The notes under the pieces were generated by a model. That model did no database searches and was not told where the DNA came from. It was given only the letters and a program-made list of their open reading frames with translations. Below, piece after piece: positions 8,055-15,463 of a stretch of 64,000 bases of DNA (the first letter of the stretch is position 1; every line of letters starts with the position of its first letter). A program made the position numbers and the translations under genes. Source of the stretch: Chitinophagaceae bacterium (GTDB lineage Bacteria; Bacteroidota; Bacteroidia; Chitinophagales; Chitinophagaceae); assembly GCA_017307755.1 (NCBI GenBank), contig JAFKGQ010000023.1:1-64000 (forward strand). The letters run 5' to 3'.

Positions 8055-8801
8055 ATGAACACATCTTTCAACGGGCAGGTGGGCATCATCACCGGGGCGG
8101 CCAGCGGGCTGGGTCGGGCCATTGCTAAAAAATTATCCGCACAGGGCGTTGCCCTTGCGCTTTTTGACAAAAATGAGGACGGATTAAAAGCCACTCAGAG
8201 TACCCTGTCCGGCAAAAGCACGATCCACGCAGTGGATATCACCGATGAAGAGATGGTGGCGTCGGCTGTGGCACGGGTGACGGCGCAATGGCAACGGATC
8301 GATATACTCATCAACAGCGCGGGTATCACCGGACGGACAAATATAAAGAGCCATGAAGTGGATACGGCTGATCTGCTAAAGGTCCTCCATATAAATTTTA
8401 TGGGCTCGTATCATACTTCCAAACATGTGCTACCGGGGATGCTGCGTCATAACTATGGCCGCATCCTCCATATCGCATCCATCGCCGGAAAGGAAGGCAA
8501 TGCCGGTATGCTTGCTTATTCCGCCAGCAAGGCAGCCGTCATCGGCATGACAAAGGTACAGGGGAAGGAATACGCAACTACCGGCATCACCGTCAACGCA
8601 CTGGCCCCAGCCGTGATCAGGACAGCCCTGGTGGATGCCATGCCGGAGGAACAGGTAAGTTATATGACGGATAAGATCCCGATGCGACGGTGCGGGACGC
8701 TGGAAGAGGCGGCAGACCTTGTCCAGTACATCGTCTCCCCCTTAAATAGTTTTATCACCGGCTTTACCTTCGATCTTTCCGGAGGCAGGGCTACATATTA
8801 A
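8055..8801 (+). CDS. SDR-family NAD(P)-dependent oxidoreductase
   Basis: The 248-residue protein is a classical short-chain dehydrogenase. It has the nucleotide-binding motif TGAASGLG at residues 13-20, NSAG after the fourth strand, the active-site YSASK with an upstream Ser, and a C-terminal DLSGGRATY. Size and motifs resemble FabG-like and sugar-acid dehydrogenases; substrate is not readable from sequence. The first ATG (8055) gives the right distance to the Rossmann motif. It is the first gene of a three-gene operon: the dehydrogenase-like gene starts 10 bases after it. The divergent LacI-type regulator argues for an inducible catabolic step, oxidising a secondary alcohol of a sugar-like or hydroxyacid substrate. 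Confidence 0.92.
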   Translation: MNTSFNGQVGIITGAASGLGRAIAKKLSAQGVALALFDKNEDGLKATQSTLSGKSTIHAVDITDEEMVASAVARVTAQWQRIDILINSAGITGRTNIKSHEVDTADLLKVLHINFMGSYHTSKHVLPGMLRHNYGRILHIASIAGKEGNAGMLAYSASKAAVIGMTKVQGKEYATTGITVNALAPAVIRTALVDAMPEEQVSYMTDKIPMRRCGTLEEAADLVQYIVSPLNSFITGFTFDLSGGRATY

Positions 8802-8811
8802 CCAAACGATC

Positions 8812-9798
8812 ATGAAGAGAGATTCAACAACACCCCCTGGTGAAATGCCCATAGGCGTGGTAGGACTGGGGCTGATGGGATGCAGCATTACCACCTGTCT
8901 GCTGATGGCAGGCCATCCCGTAGTGGCGGTGGCGCCGGTGCCGGCTGACCTGGAACATGCGGAGCGAAGGATCAGCGAACATTGGCGGAGGTCCGTGGAA
9001 GAAGGTCTGATCAGGGCGCCGGAAGACGGTTGGACATCAAAACTAAAGATCACGGAAAACTATCAGGACCTCAAACCCTGCTGCATCGTCATCGAATGTA
9101 CGCTGGAGAACCTGGCCATCAAGGAAGCTGTGTATAAAAAGATAGAGGACGTCATTGCGGAGGATGCTATCCTCGCTTCCAATACTTCGGCAATACCTAT
9201 CAGCCTTCTTCAGGAACATGCCCGCCACCCCCGGCGTTTTTTCGGACTCCATTGGGCGGAACCTTCCCACACCACCCGCTTCCTGGAGATCATTTGCGGA
9301 GAGCAAAGCGAGGTGGTCCGGGGAGAATGGCTCTATGACATAGCTCAGGGATGGGGAAAAGAACCCACCCTGGTACGAAAGGATATACGGGGGTTTATCA
9401 CCAACAGGCTGATGTATGCCATGTACCGGGAAGCCTTCTTCCTGGTGGAGAACGGATATGCCACCGTGGAAGATGTGGACAGGGCCTGCCGCAATAACGC
9501 CGGGTACTGGATGACGCTGGTGGGCGTATTCAGATGGATGGACCTGACAGGGGTGGGGGCCTACCACACCGTGATAAAGGACCTCTTCCCCACGTTGAGC
9601 AACAGCACGGAGGTGCCGCGATTGATAGATGACATCGTAAAGACGGGTGGAAGGGGCGTTGCCAATGGAAAAGGCTTTTATACATATACAGAAGAAGAGG
9701 CCAGACAATGGGAGGAGACCTTCACCCGCTTTAGCTACGACATCAGAAGACTGGCGTTGCAATATCCCGCGGACATAGTAAAAAAAGAGCAATGTTGA
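8812..9798 (+). CDS. 3-hydroxyacyl-CoA dehydrogenase-family oxidoreductase
   Basis: The 328-residue protein has the N-terminal NAD-binding fold (IGVVGLGLMG near residue 15, GxGxxG) and ILASNTSAIPI after the fourth strand. The catalytic segment FGLHWAEPSHTTRFLEII carries the His-x-x-x-Pro of the family. The C-terminal helical domain has IRGFITNRLMYAMYREA and GKGFYTY near the end. It is a single-domain enzyme without a hydratase fusion. The family also includes L-gulonate 3-dehydrogenase and carnitine dehydrogenase, so CoA substrates are not assured. It overlaps the dipeptidase gene by seven bases, implying coupling. With the SDR it may carry out two successive oxidations. Confidence 0.88.
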   Translation: MKRDSTTPPGEMPIGVVGLGLMGCSITTCLLMAGHPVVAVAPVPADLEHAERRISEHWRRSVEEGLIRAPEDGWTSKLKITENYQDLKPCCIVIECTLENLAIKEAVYKKIEDVIAEDAILASNTSAIPISLLQEHARHPRRFFGLHWAEPSHTTRFLEIICGEQSEVVRGEWLYDIAQGWGKEPTLVRKDIRGFITNRLMYAMYREAFFLVENGYATVEDVDRACRNNAGYWMTLVGVFRWMDLTGVGAYHTVIKDLFPTLSNSTEVPRLIDDIVKTGGRGVANGKGFYTYTEEEARQWEETFTRFSYDIRRLALQYPADIVKKEQC

Positions 9799-10862
9799 TA
9801 ATAGATGCGCACCTGGACCTCTCCATGAATGCATTGGAATGGAATAGGGACCTTCGGTTACCCGTACAGGCAATACGCGATAGAGAAAAAAACCTCACTG
9901 ATAAATTGGATAGGGGGAAGGGGATGGTATCCTTGCCCGCATTGCGAAAAGGTAATATAGGCCTCGTGGTGGCTACCCAGATAGCCCGTTACACTGCGCC
10001 CGGCAATCCGTTGCCCGGCTGGCATTCGCCACAGCAGGCCTGGGCCCAGACCCAGGGCCAACTGGCCTGGTATAAGGCTATGGAAGAGGCCGGGGAGATG
10101 ACCATGATAAAGGACGCAGGGGTCTTGGAAAAACATCTCGCGCTATGGCAGGACCCGGAAAGCCCTGTCCAAACAAAACCCATCGGCTATATATTGAGCC
10201 TGGAGGGGGCCGATAGCCTGGTGGACCTTTCCTACCTGGAAAAGGCCTACGCGTATGGATTGAGAGCCATTGGTCCCGCCCATTATGGCCCGGGTCGTTA
10301 TGCGCCGGGGACGGGTATGACAGGGCCATTTACCCCGCAGGGGTTGGAGCTGCTAAAAGAAATGGAGCGTTTGAATATGATCCTGGATATCACCCATCTT
10401 ACGGATGAGGCCTTCCTGCAGGCGATGGAGATGTATAAAGGTCCTGTATGGGCCAGCCACCACAACTGCAGGGCGCTGGTACATCATCAACGGCAGTTGA
10501 CGGACGATCAGATAAGGATGCTGATCCAACGGGGCGCTGTCATCGGCGGCGTACTGGACGCCTGGATGCTATCCAACGATTGGGTTCGTGGAAAGTCCGA
10601 TCCTCAGACGGCGGGTGTCGATCTGCAAAAGCTGTTAGAGCATTATGATCACATCTGCCAGCTGGCGGGGAATAGCAGACATATAGCCATCGGCAGTGAC
10701 CTGGACGGTATGTTCGGGAAAGAACAGTCGCCATACGATATGGAAGATATAGCCGATCTGCAGCGGCTGGGGGCATTACTGCAACAACGGGGATATACAC
10801 CCGATGATATCACGAATGTACTGCACGGTAACTGGCTGCGGTTTCTACGACAGGCTTGGTAG
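9792..10862 (+). CDS. M19-family (renal dipeptidase-like) metallohydrolase
   Basis: The 356-residue protein keeps the binuclear-zinc ligands of membrane dipeptidases: His7-x-Asp9 (DAHLDL), the bridging Glu in LSLEGAD, His in DITHLTDEAF, His in WASHHNCR, and GSDLDG for the catalytic Asp. There is no signal peptide, so it should be cytoplasmic, unlike the animal enzyme. M19 members cleave dipeptides, often with a D- or dehydro residue in the second position, and some act on other amide or lactone substrates. Being the coupled third gene of an operon with two dehydrogenases, it probably opens or trims the same substrate rather than serving general peptide turnover. The 197 bases after it hold no convincing gene. 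Confidence 0.9.
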   Translation: MLIIDAHLDLSMNALEWNRDLRLPVQAIRDREKNLTDKLDRGKGMVSLPALRKGNIGLVVATQIARYTAPGNPLPGWHSPQQAWAQTQGQLAWYKAMEEAGEMTMIKDAGVLEKHLALWQDPESPVQTKPIGYILSLEGADSLVDLSYLEKAYAYGLRAIGPAHYGPGRYAPGTGMTGPFTPQGLELLKEMERLNMILDITHLTDEAFLQAMEMYKGPVWASHHNCRALVHHQRQLTDDQIRMLIQRGAVIGGVLDAWMLSNDWVRGKSDPQTAGVDLQKLLEHYDHICQLAGNSRHIAIGSDLDGMFGKEQSPYDMEDIADLQRLGALLQQRGYTPDDITNVLHGNWLRFLRQAW

Positions 10863-11059
10863 GTTTTTGATTAGTACGGTCCTGGTTGTTCTTTTTGTAA
10901 ATACCGGGAATGCAAAGAAGTACGACAGATGTAAGCGTGAAGCCCAGGAGAAATGCGACGGCCTGCGATTTAAACATACGACGAATTGGATTTTAGGACT
11001 TATTTTCACTAACGTAGGGTAAGTGTTTTTTAGTGCCCTGTCGTCCTTTTGCGAATGTT

Positions 11060-12166
11060 TTATTGACGAATAAAGTATTTTCTCTGAAGATGTAGACGAA
11101 TATATAATGAATCATCTCCATATTTCCCATTCAAATAGAGTGTGTCTCCATCTGTATGGTATGAAGAGTTTACCGCCAGCAGACTGTCCGGATAGGTCCT
11201 TTTCATATGCAGGGTGTGCGTGGCTGTATCTACCGTATAGCCGAAGTAGCCGACATCGGACACCAGGGATTTAACGGCGGCATTATTGTAGTCTTCAAAA
11301 ATGATCTTTTTCCAGGCGTTGTTCTCCTCATGCAGTACCCGGTCAAGAGAATCCCGGGAGTGACGGAGGCTGTCTACGGACCAGACGCCGTAAAGAGCTG
11401 TGTGCCTGCCAACGCCATACTTTTTTTTCATATGTAGTGTGTCAAAGAGGGGATAGGCGATAGCAAATATCCCCAGCAAAACACCCAAAACGCCGACGAT
11501 CCTTTGCAGCGCCCGTTTTTGGAACAGGGGTGGATAGGTTCTTTTTTCCGCGGCCCTGTTCAGCAGCAGTACGTTGACCAGACGAGGCGCATCATCCGCC
11601 AGCAGATAAAGGGACATGACCAGATAGGTACAGGAGAAAAATTTTACGCATACGTCAAAAGCAAAGTTCACAAAGACGATATTGCTCATGATAGTGACCA
11701 TGAGGATGGCGCCCAGGGTGGCGGTACGACGGAAAAGCAGGAGGAGGGCGGCGGCTATCTGGCTACAGCCGATAAAGAACTCGTAGCTGAATGAATAGCC
11801 AAAAAACGACCAGGCAACGGACATAGGGCGCATGTCGACGACTTTTGTGTCGAGGGAAGTAATGTTCGAAGAGAACTGGACATCCAGCACCTTGGCGGCT
11901 CCATACTGCATGATAGTGTAGGCGAGGAAAAAGCGTAGCAGCGTCTGCAGCCAATATTGCAGCCTGGTATAATTTTTCCGTTGTTTGTCGATAATGCTCC
12001 AGACGATGGCCAGCAGAAGGGCCGCGCCGCCGGCAATAGGGAAGAAACGGAAGTCCCGGGGGAGATCGCCACAGCCATCGCTGTCGGTAAGAAGGATATA
12101 TACGATGACGACCGGGAAAAGGATATAGGAGGTCTTGAACCCAAGGTCTTTTATACGATACAGCAT
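11060..12166 (-). CDS. DoxX-like multi-pass membrane protein
   Basis: The 368-residue protein has about seven or eight hydrophobic segments in its first 260 residues, with an AKVL sequence (MQYGAAKVLDVQF) and a layout like DoxX/terminal quinol oxidase subunit-type proteins. A soluble C-terminal domain of about 110 residues follows with a repeated YHTDGDTLYLNGKYGDD-type beta pattern. The frame extends to a GTG at 12196, but that codon lies inside the T-tract of the terminator upstream; the ATG at 12166 (MLYRIKDLG) is the sensible start. It is transcribed in the same direction as the lipoprotein array but separated from it by that terminator. Its function is unknown. Confidence 0.75.
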   Translation of the reverse strand: MLYRIKDLGFKTSYILFPVVIVYILLTDSDGCGDLPRDFRFFPIAGGAALLLAIVWSIIDKQRKNYTRLQYWLQTLLRFFLAYTIMQYGAAKVLDVQFSSNITSLDTKVVDMRPMSVAWSFFGYSFSYEFFIGCSQIAAALLLLFRRTATLGAILMVTIMSNIVFVNFAFDVCVKFFSCTYLVMSLYLLADDAPRLVNVLLLNRAAEKRTYPPLFQKRALQRIVGVLGVLLGIFAIAYPLFDTLHMKKKYGVGRHTALYGVWSVDSLRHSRDSLDRVLHEENNAWKKIIFEDYNNAAVKSLVSDVGYFGYTVDTATHTLHMKRTYPDSLLAVNSSYHTDGDTLYLNGKYGDDSLYIRLHLQRKYFIRQ

Positions 12167-12202
12167 CTGTAAGGATTTAGCCCGGGTAAAATACACAAAA
12201 AA

Positions 12203-12227
12203 GCCGGATCGGTCTTACCGATCCGGC
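12203..12227 (-). terminator. Rho-independent terminator after the lipoprotein array
   Basis: A perfect 10-bp stem (GCCGGATCGG / CCGATCCGGC) with a 5-base loop is followed on the minus strand by TTTTTT. It lies 25 bases past the stop of the lipoprotein gene at 12252 and ends that transcript. It also shows that the GTG at 12196 is not a credible start for the next gene. Confidence 0.9.
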
Positions 12228-12251
12228 ACATTAATATCACTTTAAGAACAA

Positions 12252-12737
12252 CTAAAGCACCGTATATGAGACGTTAAAACGTCCATTCTCTACGATGACG
12301 CTATCTTTCGAGTTATATTGTGTACTATGAAGAACACCGCTGAATGTACCGGCAAGTTTGTGAGCGTTCTTATCCCAGGATGTAACGGTGATGACCCCGT
12401 GGCCTCCAAAGAAACTTATGCTGGCATAGGATGCGGTGGGTGTATAATACTCCACGCTGGAGCTCTTGATGGGGTCAGGTTCGTTGATATGGACAGTGTC
12501 GGAGATCACCAGCTCGATGGAGGAAGTGTCCCCTGATTTGCCATAAAACCCTGTCAATAAAATATAATGGTTGCTTGCCTTATAACTCCCGGTTGTATAC
12601 TGTGACTGCCAGGCAGTACCTCCGACTGTGGCGCTAATAGCGCTGGCACCTCCGTTGTTGTCTTTTTTACAGCCAGTGGCAATAAGTATAAGGATGAATG
12701 CTACAGACAGGAATGTAAAGAGATTTAACCTTTTCAT
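12252..12737 (-). CDS. Small lipoprotein, copy 1 of tandem family
   Basis: The 161-residue protein has a signal peptide ending in a lipobox (IATGC, Cys23) followed by KKDN. The mature part starts with an ISATVGGTAWQSQ strand and ends with GGHGVITVTSWDKNAHKLAGTFSGVL and a final DSVIVENGRFNVSY. The same landmarks recur in the three genes upstream, so this is the last member of a four-gene array. It is five bases from the next copy and ends at an intrinsic terminator. The fold is probably an all-beta domain; members are widespread unnamed Bacteroidota lipoproteins. Charged residues directly after the Cys suggest transport to the outer membrane surface, which is inference. Confidence 0.8.
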   Translation of the reverse strand: MKRLNLFTFLSVAFILILIATGCKKDNNGGASAISATVGGTAWQSQYTTGSYKASNHYILLTGFYGKSGDTSSIELVISDTVHINEPDPIKSSSVEYYTPTASYASISFFGGHGVITVTSWDKNAHKLAGTFSGVLHSTQYNSKDSVIVENGRFNVSYTVL

Positions 12738-12742
12738 AAGCC

Positions 12743-13231
12743 TTAATTCTCTTTATACGTTAAATTAAATTGCCCGTTGTCGATCTTGACGCTATCATCA
12801 AGTTGACCGTTATAAAATACCCCGCTGAAAGTACCGGCGATCCTATGAGCGTTTTGATCACGGGTGGTCAGCGTAAGCGTACCATGCCCGGGCCCGCCGC
12901 TTCCATATATTTTTTCGGAGCCGCCGTTGCTCCTGATGTACAGGAGGTCTGAAAGATAAAATTTGTCAGGTTCGCCAACGTGGACGGAGTCATGGATCGC
13001 GATAGTAATGGCCGTGGAGTCGCCGGACTTGATATAGCCGCCAGCCACAGTGGTGGTCCCGCCTGAGTGATTGGCGCTGGTCCATATGGGCTGCGACTGC
13101 CAGGCGGCTCCATTGATCGTGGCGCTGATGCCGGCGCCGCCCCCGTTGTTATTGTCTTTTTTACATCCGGTGGCAACAAAGACAAGAATTGATGCTACTG
13201 AAAGGCCTGTAAGGAGTTTAAATTTTTTCAT
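12743..13231 (-). CDS. Small lipoprotein, copy 2 of tandem family
   Basis: The 162-residue paralogue has lipobox FVATGC then KKDNNNGGG, an ISATINGAAWQSQ opening strand, VHVGEPDKFYLSD in the middle, and GHGTLTLTTRDQNAHRIAGTFSGVFYN near the end. The VGEPD phrase and the AGTFSGVxxN motif are shared with the neighbours. Its 22-base leader is almost identical to that of copy 3, evidence that the unit was duplicated together with its leader. It is five bases from copy 1 and 48 bases from copy 3. No ligand is known. Confidence 0.8.
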   Translation of the reverse strand: MKKFKLLTGLSVASILVFVATGCKKDNNNGGGAGISATINGAAWQSQPIWTSANHSGGTTTVAGGYIKSGDSTAITIAIHDSVHVGEPDKFYLSDLLYIRSNGGSEKIYGSGGPGHGTLTLTTRDQNAHRIAGTFSGVFYNGQLDDSVKIDNGQFNLTYKEN

Positions 13232-13253
13232 ACTGATCTTTTAAAGGTTACGA
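13232..13253 (-). repeat. Duplicated leader of the lipoprotein family (first copy)
   Basis: The 22 bases before the start at 13231 match the 21 bases before the start at 13795 with a single one-base difference in length. On the minus strand both read TCGTAACCTTTAAAAG followed by the spacer and ATG. It may hold the promoter or translation signal, since TAACCTTTA is one base longer than a TAnnTTTA element. Confidence 0.7.
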
Positions 13254-13279
13254 TTCGGAAGTTTTGTAAAAAATATATC

Positions 13280-13795
13280 TTAACGAAGAGTATAGGAAGT
13301 GTTGAAATGTCCATTGGTGACGACCATGCTGTCTTTACTATTTTGCGGGTTGTAGAGTACGCCGCTGAAAGTGCCGTTAATCTTTTTGCCGGCGGTATCC
13401 CAGGATGTGACGGTGAGGGTGCCATGCCCTCCAAAAAAATCACCGCTGGTATAATTGGTGCCATTGGCTATCGTCCCGTTGGCTTTTGTAAACCCTACAT
13501 CCGAACTTTGAAAATTTACGTCAGGCTGTCCTACCTTAATGCTGGTGAGAATACCGATATAGACGAGGGTTGTGTCGATGCCATTGACATAATACCCGTT
13601 CAGGGCCAGGGTAGAATAGGAGAAATCGCCAATAACATAGGTAGACTGCCAGGCCTTACCACCGAATGTTCCGGAGATCCCGCTGCCGCCGCCATTGTTG
13701 TTATTGTTGTTGTTATTGTCTTTTTTACACCCGGCGACGATAAGAATGGTTATAACTGCCGCCACAAGAGCAGAAAGGGAGAAGATTTTTTTCAT
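13280..13795 (-). CDS. Small lipoprotein, copy 3 of tandem family, with poly-Asn linker
   Basis: The 171-residue paralogue has lipobox IVAGC, then KKD followed by a run of nine Asn and GGGSG before the folded part (ISGTFGGKAWQST). It keeps VGQPD in the middle, GGHGTLTVTSWDTAGKKINGTFSGVLYN and DSMVVTNGHFNTSY. The Asn run is coded by a GTT/ATT triplet tract (13697-13722 on the plus strand) that can change length in whole codons, so it is a flexible spacer between lipid anchor and domain. This is the longest copy of the array, purely through that linker. Confidence 0.8.
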   Translation of the reverse strand: MKKIFSLSALVAAVITILIVAGCKKDNNNNNNNNGGGSGISGTFGGKAWQSTYVIGDFSYSTLALNGYYVNGIDTTLVYIGILTSIKVGQPDVNFQSSDVGFTKANGTIANGTNYTSGDFFGGHGTLTVTSWDTAGKKINGTFSGVLYNPQNSKDSMVVTNGHFNTSYTLR

Positions 13796-13816
13796 ACTGA
13801 CTTTTAAAGGTTACGA
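13796..13816 (-). repeat. Duplicated leader of the lipoprotein family (second copy)
   Basis: This is the partner of the leader at 13232-13253; the two share CTTTTAAAGGTTACGA on the plus strand, directly before the start codon. Confidence 0.7.
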
Positions 13817-13894
13817 TCGTTCTACGGCCCTTAAACGTATAAATCGCCCTTTTGGTATGACCCACAGGGTCATTCGCGGCTGGTGGAAGATAGC

Positions 13895-14347
13895 TCAAAA
13901 AATAGCGTACCACGAGTCCCATCGGCCATTGGTGATAGTAAGACTGTCGCTGCCGCCCGCGATATTATAAAATACGCCCTCGAACGTGCCGGCGATCCGC
14001 CGGGTAACGCTGTCCAAAGAAACCACCGTCAATATACCATGACCGCCGTAGGTCGCATCACCGGAATAAGTGAAGCCGTTCCTGGTAGTGTAAACAACGG
14101 AAGAATTTTGGAATTGGTCCGGCTCACCGACGCCGATGCCGGCAAGTATGACGATATGCACGAGTGCTGTATCCCCCCGGTTAATAAGATGACCATCCAC
14201 CATAAATTCAGCGGCATTGGCCGTTCCGCCGACGCGGGACGACTGCAGCGTTTTTCCGTCGACGGTGACGGATATGTTATTGGGATCATGGTAGCTTTTT
14301 CCACAGCTAAAGAGGAGAAGTGCGATGCCAACGGTCAGCGTTCTCAT
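13895..14347 (-). CDS. Small lipoprotein, copy 4 (most diverged) of tandem family
   Basis: The 150-residue member has a short lipoprotein signal (MRTLTVGIALLLFSC, Cys15) followed by GKSYHDPN rather than KKDN. The core retains ISVTVDGKTLQSS, IGVGEPDQFQNSS, YGGHGILTVVSLDSVTRRIAGTFEGVFYN and DSLTITNGRWDSWY. The shared VGEPD, GGHG and AGTF landmarks place it in the same family, but the anchor-proximal charge and the leader differ, so it is the oldest or most diverged copy. It is first in the likely transcript and divergent from dusB, whose promoter lies just upstream. Confidence 0.78.
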   Translation of the reverse strand: MRTLTVGIALLLFSCGKSYHDPNNISVTVDGKTLQSSRVGGTANAAEFMVDGHLINRGDTALVHIVILAGIGVGEPDQFQNSSVVYTTRNGFTYSGDATYGGHGILTVVSLDSVTRRIAGTFEGVFYNIAGGSDSLTITNGRWDSWYAIF

Positions 14348-14361
14348 AACTTTTTATGGTT

Positions 14362-14369
14362 TACCTTTG
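14362..14369 (+). promoter_or_regulatory. Bacteroidota -7 element of dusB
   Basis: TACCTTTG matches TAnnTTTG exactly, 16 bases before the ATG at 14386. No TTG was found at the expected -33 position. Confidence 0.55.
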
Positions 14370-14385
14370 CGCGACCGGTTGATAC

Positions 14386-15420
14386 ATGATAAATATAGGA
14401 AAAATAACACTGAAGGACTTCCCGCTGCTGCTGGCACCCATGGAAGATGTGAGCGACCCTCCTTTCCGGGCCGTATGCAAACGATACGGAGCAGACCTCC
14501 TTTTTACGGAATTTATTTCCAGCGAGGGATTGATCAGGGACGCTATTGCCTGCCGGAGGAAGCTGGAGATCTTTGAGGAGGAGAGGCCGGTGGGTATCCA
14601 GATCTTTGGGGGAGATGAGGAGCGCCTGGCCATGGCTGCGCAGATAGTAGAGGCCGTGGAGCCCGATTTTCTCGACATCAATTTTGGCTGCCCTATAAAA
14701 GGTATTGTCGGCAGAGGCGCGGGGGCGGGGGTATTAAAGGACATCCCCCAAATGATAAAACTTACAGCATCCTGTATAAAAGCTACCCGTCTGCCCGTCA
14801 CTGTCAAGACACGGCTGGGCTGGGATGACGCGTCAAAGAACATCGAAGAGGTGGCGCTGCGACTACAGGATGCCGGCATCGCCGCCCTTACCATCCATGG
14901 ACGGACCCGAAGCCAGTTGTATAAAGGCGCCGCGGACTGGACCCTCATCGGAAAGATAAAGAACGATCCCCGGATAAAGATCCCCATTTTTGGCAATGGG
15001 GATATCGACAGTCCTCAAAAGGCATTGGAATATAAAGATCGTTATGGGGTGGACGGCATCATGGTCGGCCGGGCGGCTATCGGCTATCCATGGATCTTTC
15101 GGGAGATCCGTCATCTGTGGCGCACCGGGGAGCTACATGCGCCGCCTACGCTGGAAGAAAGATTGGACGTTTGCAGACTGCATCTCCGGGCATCCATAAA
15201 ATGGCAGGGACAGATAGGTCTTTATGAAATGCGGGGCCGTTATGCTCAATACCTGAAAGGTCTCCCGGAGTTGAATGAACATCGCAAAAAGCTGGTGATG
15301 CTGTCCTCTCCCGAAGAAATTGAAGAGGCGCTGGATGACATCGGCAGAGCCTACCGGGGCCTGGAAATGGGCAGACAGCCCATCGAGCTGGTGAATTACC
15401 ACGAGAAATGTACGTTGTGA
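14386..15420 (+). CDS. dusB: tRNA-dihydrouridine synthase
   Basis: The 344-residue protein reduces uridines in the D-loop of tRNA with FMN and NADPH. It shows the opening LLLAPMEDVSDPPFR, the catalytic-cysteine motif NFGCPIK, GAGAG, VKTRLGWDD, TIHGRTRSQLYKG, and the FMN-phosphate motifs FGNGDI and GIMVGRAAIGYPWIF. Order and length fit DusB-type enzymes of Bacteroidota, which are usually annotated as dusB; the exact subfamily was not tested. It is a single housekeeping gene with its own promoter. It is a useful fixed point, since such genes are rarely on mobile DNA. Confidence 0.93.
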   Translation: MINIGKITLKDFPLLLAPMEDVSDPPFRAVCKRYGADLLFTEFISSEGLIRDAIACRRKLEIFEEERPVGIQIFGGDEERLAMAAQIVEAVEPDFLDINFGCPIKGIVGRGAGAGVLKDIPQMIKLTASCIKATRLPVTVKTRLGWDDASKNIEEVALRLQDAGIAALTIHGRTRSQLYKGAADWTLIGKIKNDPRIKIPIFGNGDIDSPQKALEYKDRYGVDGIMVGRAAIGYPWIFREIRHLWRTGELHAPPTLEERLDVCRLHLRASIKWQGQIGLYEMRGRYAQYLKGLPELNEHRKKLVMLSSPEEIEEALDDIGRAYRGLEMGRQPIELVNYHEKCTL

Positions 15421-15451
15421 TGAGCGGCCCGATCATGTCCGTCAAATCGAT

Positions 15452-15459
15452 TAAATTTA
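15452..15459 (+). promoter_or_regulatory. Possible -7 element of the S9 peptidase gene
   Basis: TAAATTTA is one base off TAnnTTTG and ends four bases before the ATG at 15464. Confidence 0.35.
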
Positions 15460-15463
15460 ATAC

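Noticed and set aside
9043..9873. 276-codon minus-strand frame across the HADH-like gene
   Set aside because: It lies opposite a gene with clear NAD-binding and catalytic motifs; composition is that of an antisense shadow.
10804..11022. 72-codon plus-strand frame overlapping the end of the M19 gene
   Set aside because: It starts inside the dipeptidase gene in another frame, has no recognisable motif and no start signal of its own.
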